From NCBI RefSeq assembly GCF_040144835.1, contig NZ_CP151632.1, positions 1 through 64,000 on the forward strand: a stretch of DNA of 64,000 nucleotides. Reading direction: 5' to 3'. Shown in pieces: positions 58,905-64,000 of this stretch. The notes under the pieces were generated by a model. That model did not search any database. It was not told the origin of the DNA and worked only from the letters and a program-made list of their open reading frames with translations. Made by a program: the position numbers and the translations under genes. The stretch comes from Microbacterium sp. LWS13-1.2. Lineage in GTDB: Bacteria > Actinomycetota > Actinomycetes > Actinomycetales > Microbacteriaceae. Each line of letters starts with the position of its first letter. Positions within the stretch are counted from its first letter, which is position 1.

Positions 58905-59501
58905 TCACCAGATCGCGAGGCGGACGAGCGCGCCGACCACGCACGCCCACACCAGGCTCGCGAGGGTTCCGATGATGAACCGCTCCCGTGCCTCGGCGCT
59001 GGCGAGCTCGGAGAACCGGCCGATGCCCTTCAGCGCCACCACCACAGCGATCGCCTCGGGGAACCCGGCGATGATCCCGAGCGTGACCGCGACGCGTTCG
59101 AGGTAGCCGATGGTGGTGCCGCCGCGCATCACCTCGCGGACGGCGCCTTCGCCGGCGACCGCTCCCGGCAGGGACGGGGCACGCAAGAGGATGCCGCCGT
59201 TGTCGCCCTCTTCCACGCGGCCGTGGCTGGCGACGTCGAGAATGCGACGCGTGATGGGGTTGCCGCCGAGGACCGCCAGGGTGGTTCCGAGCAGTGCGAT
59301 GCCCAGCCCGAGGAGCAGCGGCACGTCGACGGGCGAGACCGTCACCGCCAGCAGGCACAGCACGACGAGGACGCCCGCGACGATGAGCGGGACGTCGGTC
59401 GGGCGGCGCAGGCTGACGACCACCAGCACGAGCGCTGCGCACAGAGCGACGAACAGGAAGATCGAGAGCGCGGCGGTCAGCACGACGTCGGGGAGGACCA
59501 T
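58905..59501 (-). CDS. hypothetical membrane protein, partner of SatD-like regulator
   Basis: A 198-residue protein with five hydrophobic segments (about 7-28, 37-55, 59-78, 124-145 and 176-196) and a polar loop at 85-120 containing NPITRRILD. No enzyme motif is seen. Proteins like it recur next to SatD-like genes in actinobacteria, suggesting joint function, but the role is unknown. The start is ATG 59501, 80 bases after the SatD-like gene in the same direction. Confidence 0.78.
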   Translation of the reverse strand: MVLPDVVLTAALSIFLFVALCAALVLVVVSLRRPTDVPLIVAGVLVVLCLLAVTVSPVDVPLLLGLGIALLGTTLAVLGGNPITRRILDVASHGRVEEGDNGGILLRAPSLPGAVAGEGAVREVMRGGTTIGYLERVAVTLGIIAGFPEAIAVVVALKGIGRFSELASAEARERFIIGTLASLVWACVVGALVRLAIW

Positions 59502-59580
59502 GGCGTCAGTCTGGCACGAGCCCCGGACGGCGCCCGGGTGCGGCATCCCGTACGCGCGAAGCCGGTCGTCGCCGTCGCGC

Positions 59581-60198
59581 TCACTCGCGTTCGGGCGGCG
59601 AGACGGTGCGCGCCCCGTCGTCCAGGCGCGCGAGCACGCGTGCCAGTGCGGGGACGGCGGCCTCCTCGACGCGCAGCGCCGCTGCCTTGGCGCGCAGGCT
59701 GATCGCGCCCTCCGAGACGCCCAGGCGTGCGGCGGCGTCGCGCTGGGTGAGTCCGTCGGCGAGCAGGTCGTAGACCTCCCAGCCCTCCGGCGTGCGGCGG
59801 TCGCGCAGCTCGATGAGAAGGCGGACGAGCGCTTCGGCGTCCTCTCCGCCCGCGGGTGCGGTGACGGCCAGCCGGGTCGGTGTCTTCTTGGCGCGATCGA
59901 CAGCGTCCCTCGCGTTGATGAAGGCCTCCCCGCGTGCCGCCCGGACGCTCTGCGGGAGCGGCGACTCGACCGCACCGACACCGACGCCGACGGTCCATTC
60001 GCCGGCCCTCGTCAGCTCGAGAACGATCGACAGAGCCGCCGAGGCGTCGGCGACGGCGACCTGCAGCTCGTCGCCGGCCGTGCGCTCGGGCGGCAGTGCG
60101 AGCCCTCCGCTCCCGTGGCGCGTGACGACGGCGAGAGCGGACGGGACGGCGTCGGCGTTGACACGGCTGGCGCGCTGATCGGCGGTGAGGACGTACAT
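59581..60198 (-). CDS. SatD-like protein with helix-turn-helix
   Basis: A 205-residue protein. The N-terminal part (MYVLTADQRASR, a GDELQVAV box, VGVGVGAVESPLP) resembles SatD proteins; the C-terminal part at about 140-180 is a helix-turn-helix (GLTQRDAAARLGVSEGAISLRAKAA). It is probably a regulator of itself and the membrane gene downstream. AAAGGAAAG precedes the ATG. The AT-rich upstream region carries several TAGC/GCTA dyads that may be its operators. Confidence 0.8.
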   Translation of the reverse strand: MYVLTADQRASRVNADAVPSALAVVTRHGSGGLALPPERTAGDELQVAVADASAALSIVLELTRAGEWTVGVGVGAVESPLPQSVRAARGEAFINARDAVDRAKKTPTRLAVTAPAGGEDAEALVRLLIELRDRRTPEGWEVYDLLADGLTQRDAAARLGVSEGAISLRAKAAALRVEEAAVPALARVLARLDDGARTVSPPERE

Positions 60199-60237
60199 CG
60201 CTTTCCTTTAGTCCAGGAGATTGAGTAGTGGCAAGTT

Positions 60238-60306
60238 TAGCATCGAAGCTATATGTAGCCAGCCTCTAGGCTAAAGCAATGTCGACTTCAGCTAGATAGC
60301 TATAGC
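60238..60306. promoter_or_regulatory. array of TAGC/GCTA dyads between the SatD-like gene and tyrS
   Basis: Three dyads lie in the AT-rich gap: TAGCATCGAAGCTA (60238-60251), AGCCTCTAGGCT (60261-60272) and GCTATAGC (60299-60306), with more TAGCT half-sites between. The region is far lower in GC than its surroundings. The tyrS hexamer TAGCCT follows at 60375-60380. Confidence 0.5.
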
Positions 60307-60387
60307 GATTTCGCAACGTAGCCGCCTGGGCAGCACTCATCCCGCCCACGCACGGGCCGCCGCATCTGCGCTGATAGCCTGGCTCGC

Positions 60388-61689
60388 GTGTCTGAAACCC
60401 TCGTGAGCGCGACCGCGCCTGCGATCGACCCGGCGTTCGAGAACGTGTGGGACGAGATCGTATGGCGTGGACTCGTGCATGTGTCCACCGATCAGGAGGC
60501 GTTGCGCGCCCTTCTCGCCGGGGACCCGATCACGTATTACTGCGGCTTCGACCCGACTGCGCCGAGTCTGCACCTCGGCAACCTCGTGCAGCTTCTGACG
60601 ATGCGCCGCCTGCAGCTCGCGGGCCACAGGCCGCTGGGCCTCGTGGGCGGATCGACCGGCCTCATCGGCGACCCGCGCCCCTCGGCCGAGCGCACGCTCA
60701 ACACCAAGGAGACCGTGAACGAGTGGGTCGGGTACCTGCAGTCGCAGGTCGAGCGATTCCTCAGCTTCGAGGGTGATAACGCCGCACGCATCGTCAACAA
60801 CCTCGACTGGACGGCGCCCATGAGCGCCATCGACTTCCTGCGCGATATCGGCAAGCACTACCGCGTCGGCACGATGCTCAAGAAGGAGGCGGTCGCCGCG
60901 CGCCTGAACTCCGAGGCGGGCATCAGCTACACCGAGTTCAGCTACCAGATCCTGCAGGGCATGGACTACCTGGAGCTCTACCGCCAGTTCGGGTGCGTCC
61001 TGCAGACCGGCGGCAGCGATCAGTGGGGCAATCTCACCAGCGGCACCGACCTCATCCACCGCGTGGAGGGAGCATCGGTGCACGCCATCGGCACCCCGTT
61101 GATCACCAACAGCGACGGCACGAAGTTCGGCAAGAGCGAGGGCAACGCCATCTGGCTCGATGCCGCGATGTGCAGTCCGTACCGCATGTACCAGTTCTGG
61201 CTCAACACCGACGACGCCGACGTGGTGCAACGCCTCAAGATCTTCACGTTCCTCACGCGGGCCGAGATCGAGGAGTACGAGAGGCTCGTCGCCGAGGAGC
61301 CGTTCCGTCGCGCCGCGCAGAAGCGCCTGGCGCTGGAGGTCACCACCCTCGTGCACGGGACGGATGCCGCGGCGGCGGTGATCGCGGCATCCGAGGCGCT
61401 CTTCGGCCAGGGCGACCTCGATGCGCTCGATGCGACGACGCTGCGCCACGCGCTCGAGGAGCTGCCGAACGCGGCCGTGCCGGCAGGGGCCACCGTGTTG
61501 CAGGCGCTCGTCGACACGGGACTGGTCGCGAGCCTGTCGGAGGGTCGGCGGGCGATCGCGCAGGGTGGGGTCTCGCTGGACGGTGTGAAGATCGAGGACG
61601 ACGCCGCGACGGTGACGGGTGCGCTGCCCGGCGGAGTCTCCGTGCTCCGGCGCGGCAAGAAGACGCTCGCGGGCCTCTTCGTCGGCTGA
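60388..61689 (+). CDS. tyrS: tyrosine--tRNA ligase
   Basis: Class I synthetase of 433 residues. The HIGH-like motif is HLGNLVQL, the KMSKS-like loop is KFGKSEGN, and an S4 RNA-binding domain closes the protein (about 365-430, AVPAGATVLQALVDTGLVASLSEGRRAIAQGGV). GTG 60388 is 7 bases after TAGCCT (60375-60380): leaderless. There is no T-box or other leader element. Confidence 0.97.
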   Translation: MSETLVSATAPAIDPAFENVWDEIVWRGLVHVSTDQEALRALLAGDPITYYCGFDPTAPSLHLGNLVQLLTMRRLQLAGHRPLGLVGGSTGLIGDPRPSAERTLNTKETVNEWVGYLQSQVERFLSFEGDNAARIVNNLDWTAPMSAIDFLRDIGKHYRVGTMLKKEAVAARLNSEAGISYTEFSYQILQGMDYLELYRQFGCVLQTGGSDQWGNLTSGTDLIHRVEGASVHAIGTPLITNSDGTKFGKSEGNAIWLDAAMCSPYRMYQFWLNTDDADVVQRLKIFTFLTRAEIEEYERLVAEEPFRRAAQKRLALEVTTLVHGTDAAAAVIAASEALFGQGDLDALDATTLRHALEELPNAAVPAGATVLQALVDTGLVASLSEGRRAIAQGGVSLDGVKIEDDAATVTGALPGGVSVLRRGKKTLAGLFVG

Positions 61690-61731
61690 CGCGGCGCGGT
61701 GAGCAGCGCGACGCCGGCGACAGGGTGACGG

Positions 61732-62580
61732 ATGCCGTTCACCCCGAGCCACGCTGTCGTCGCGCTGCCGTTCCTCCGCTCGCCGCTGGTGCCCGCCGCG
61801 ATCGCGATCGGCGCGATGGCGCCGGATCTGCCGCTGTTCGTCCGAGGACTCCCGCTTCACTACGGCCGCACGCACGCGTTCGGGTGGCTGCCGGCGACGG
61901 TCCTTCTCGCGCTCGTCCTGCTGCTCGCCTGGCGGTGCGTTCTGCGGCCCGCCGCGCGTGAGCTGTCGCCGCGATGGCTCGCCGCGCGGCTGCCGGGGGA
62001 GTGGGATGCCGGCGCCGGCGCCGCGTGGCGAGAGACGTTCGCGATCGCTCCGCCCGGCGGGCGGCGTGTGCCGTGGACCGGGATGCTGGTGCTGGTCGTC
62101 TCGCTGCTCATCGGCGTCGTGAGTCACATCGTGTGGGACCTGTTCACGCACGAGGGCCGGTGGGGCACGATTGCGATCCCCGCGCTCGCGGCGGACTGGG
62201 GAGCGCTGCCCGGCTACAAGTGGCTGCAGCACGGGTCGAGCGTGGCCGGTCTCGCGATCATCGGCGTGTGGATGCTGGTGTGGCTGGGCCGACGACCGGC
62301 CGCGGCATCCGTTCCGCGCGTTCTGGCCGATGCCGTGCTCTGGGCGTGGTGGGTCTCGCTGCCCGTCGTGCTCGCGGTGGCCTGGGCGTGGGGCCTCGCG
62401 GTGCACGGTCCGCTCGACGCCGAGTTCACCGCCGCGCATCTCGCGTACCGGGTGCTTCCGCCGGCGTGCGCGGTGTGGGGTGCGTCGACGGTGGTCGTGT
62501 GCATCGTGATCCAGGTGCTGCGCCGGCGCACGGTCTCGAAGGGTGTTCACAGTGAGAACCGCGGAATCACGGGGCTCTAG
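61732..62580 (+). CDS. DUF4184 family membrane protein
   Basis: A 282-residue protein beginning MPFTPSHAVVALPFLRSPLVPAAI and continuing GAMAPDLPLF, the DUF4184 signature. About six membrane helices follow, with HIVWDLFTHEGRWG conserved in the middle. The histidine/aspartate pattern recalls membrane metal-dependent hydrolases, but no activity is established. It follows tyrS by 42 bases. No ribosome site is clear. Confidence 0.8.
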   Translation: MPFTPSHAVVALPFLRSPLVPAAIAIGAMAPDLPLFVRGLPLHYGRTHAFGWLPATVLLALVLLLAWRCVLRPAARELSPRWLAARLPGEWDAGAGAAWRETFAIAPPGGRRVPWTGMLVLVVSLLIGVVSHIVWDLFTHEGRWGTIAIPALAADWGALPGYKWLQHGSSVAGLAIIGVWMLVWLGRRPAAASVPRVLADAVLWAWWVSLPVVLAVAWAWGLAVHGPLDAEFTAAHLAYRVLPPACAVWGASTVVVCIVIQVLRRRTVSKGVHSENRGITGL

Positions 62581-62671
62581 ACCGACGACACGCCCGGGAT
62601 GTGGAGTGGATTCGACGGCGGGGGCGGTTCGGCGTAATGTTCTTGTTGTTCGCCCCAAAGGGTAGAGCGGA

Positions 62672-62775
62672 AGGCCGGAAGGCCTGGCTCCCCTCAAGCA
62701 GTGAACGACCTCCACTCCTGAAGATCCGCTTCACGGATCGTCCGCTTGCGGACAGGTGTGGAACCTCGTTCGAGG
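62672..62775. repeat. four short hairpins upstream of the rRNA promoter
   Basis: AGGCC/GGCCT (62672-62685), GATCCG/CGGATC (62723-62739), GTCCGC/GCGGAC (62740-62753) and CCTCG/CGAGG (62764-62775) are perfect short stems with loops of 2 to 5 bases, ending 13 bases before the -35. The stretch 62581-62788 shows no gene. Confidence 0.6.
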
Positions 62776-62788
62776 AGATCCGGTCGAT

Positions 62789-62817
62789 TTGACGGGATCG
62801 CTTCGGCGAGATAAGAT
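62789..62817 (+). promoter_or_regulatory. rRNA operon promoter
   Basis: TTGACG (62789-62794), a 17-base spacer and TAAGAT (62812-62817) form a strong sigma-A promoter, with a start near 62824, about 235 bases before 16S. Confidence 0.85.
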
Positions 62818-62872
62818 AGTGAAGTTGCCCAGCGGCGAAGGTTGAGAGACCGGAACGTTGGTGCGTCCGATC

Positions 62873-62888
62873 TTTGAGAACTCAACAG
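62873..62888 (+). promoter_or_regulatory. boxA-like antitermination signal in the rRNA leader
   Basis: TTTGAGAACTCAACAG matches the conserved actinobacterial rRNA leader element associated with Nus-dependent antitermination. The rest of the leader (62889-63056) is T-rich and less GC than the chromosome; its 16S processing stem cannot be judged because the 3' partner is outside the window. Confidence 0.75.
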
Positions 62889-63056
62889 CGTGCACTTGTC
62901 AAATGCCAATTTTTGTATCCTCGCTGACCATTTGTTTGGTTGGTGGGGGTCCTTTTTGGATCAATTCATGGATGTCAGTTTGATATTCGTTTTTGGTCAT
63001 GGTTGAACTCGCTGCTTCTTGTCCCTTTTTCCGGGGTGGGTTTGCAGTATTCATTT

Positions 63057-64000
<944 letters not shown>

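Noticed and set aside
62763..62775. LexA-like site GAAC-N3-GTTC before the rRNA promoter
   Set aside because: The spacer is three bases, not four, and it is better explained as the CCTCG/CGAGG hairpin.

Overview
This window comes from a high-GC actinobacterium, very probably Microbacterium or a close relative in the Microbacteriaceae. The partial 16S rRNA gene at the right edge reads like that genus. The gene order dapA, rnj, ftsK, pgsA, cinA, clgR, recA, recX, miaB, miaA, dapF, hflX, lexA is the conserved actinobacterial one. Nearly all of it is core chromosome. I see no prophage, transposase, CRISPR array or recognisable defence island.

Layout. 1-2111 (minus): a partial NAD-dependent epimerase, an OsmC peroxiredoxin, a DUF4395 membrane protein and a thioredoxin-like protein. 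2253-7146 (plus): thyA and folA (thymidylate and folate), an SDR, dapA (lysine and cell wall) and RNase J. 7265-17714: a GNAT, ftsK, pgsA, cinA, clgR, a DUF3046 gene, SOS-type recA with recX, miaB and miaA, and a second GNAT. 17701-19356 (minus): an orphan cytochrome b. 19499-24661: dapF, an rRNA-type methyltransferase, hflX and an S9 peptidase. 24937-28325: metF and metE. 28322-31375: a membrane protein, lexA, and a divergent LysM protein probably in the SOS response. 31456-35409: hisC, hisB, hisH, priA and an SseB-like gene. 35586-39166: a PLP decarboxylase, a DUF1844 gene, then infC, rpmI and rplT. 39476-47407: an RNA methyltransferase, a gluABCD-type amino acid ABC transporter, then pheS and pheT. 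47480-50631: a MocR regulator and two small enzymes. 50701-58883: the arginine pathway argC, argJ, argB, argD, argF and argH with an acyltransferase gene embedded. 58905-62580: a membrane protein, a SatD-like regulator, tyrS and a DUF4184 gene. 62581-64000: the rRNA promoter and leader, then 16S.

Expression signals. About twenty genes carry a TANNNT -10 hexamer ending 6-9 bases before the start codon and lack a Shine-Dalgarno sequence, the signature of leaderless transcription. Genes inside operons overlap by ATGA or GTGA. Two genes have unusual starts: infC uses ATC, and the first transporter permease appears to use CTG.

Most unusual items: a dispersed palindromic repeat inserted in frame inside argC; an arginine-rich leaderless mini-ORF just upstream of argC that could be an attenuator peptide; an orphan cytochrome b that keeps the ligands of one heme but has lost both ligands of the other; a promoter, LexA-like operator and 5'-terminal hairpin in front of the LysM gene beside lexA; a nonamer used far more often than composition predicts; and a tandem-repeat plus nested inverted-repeat island after rplT.
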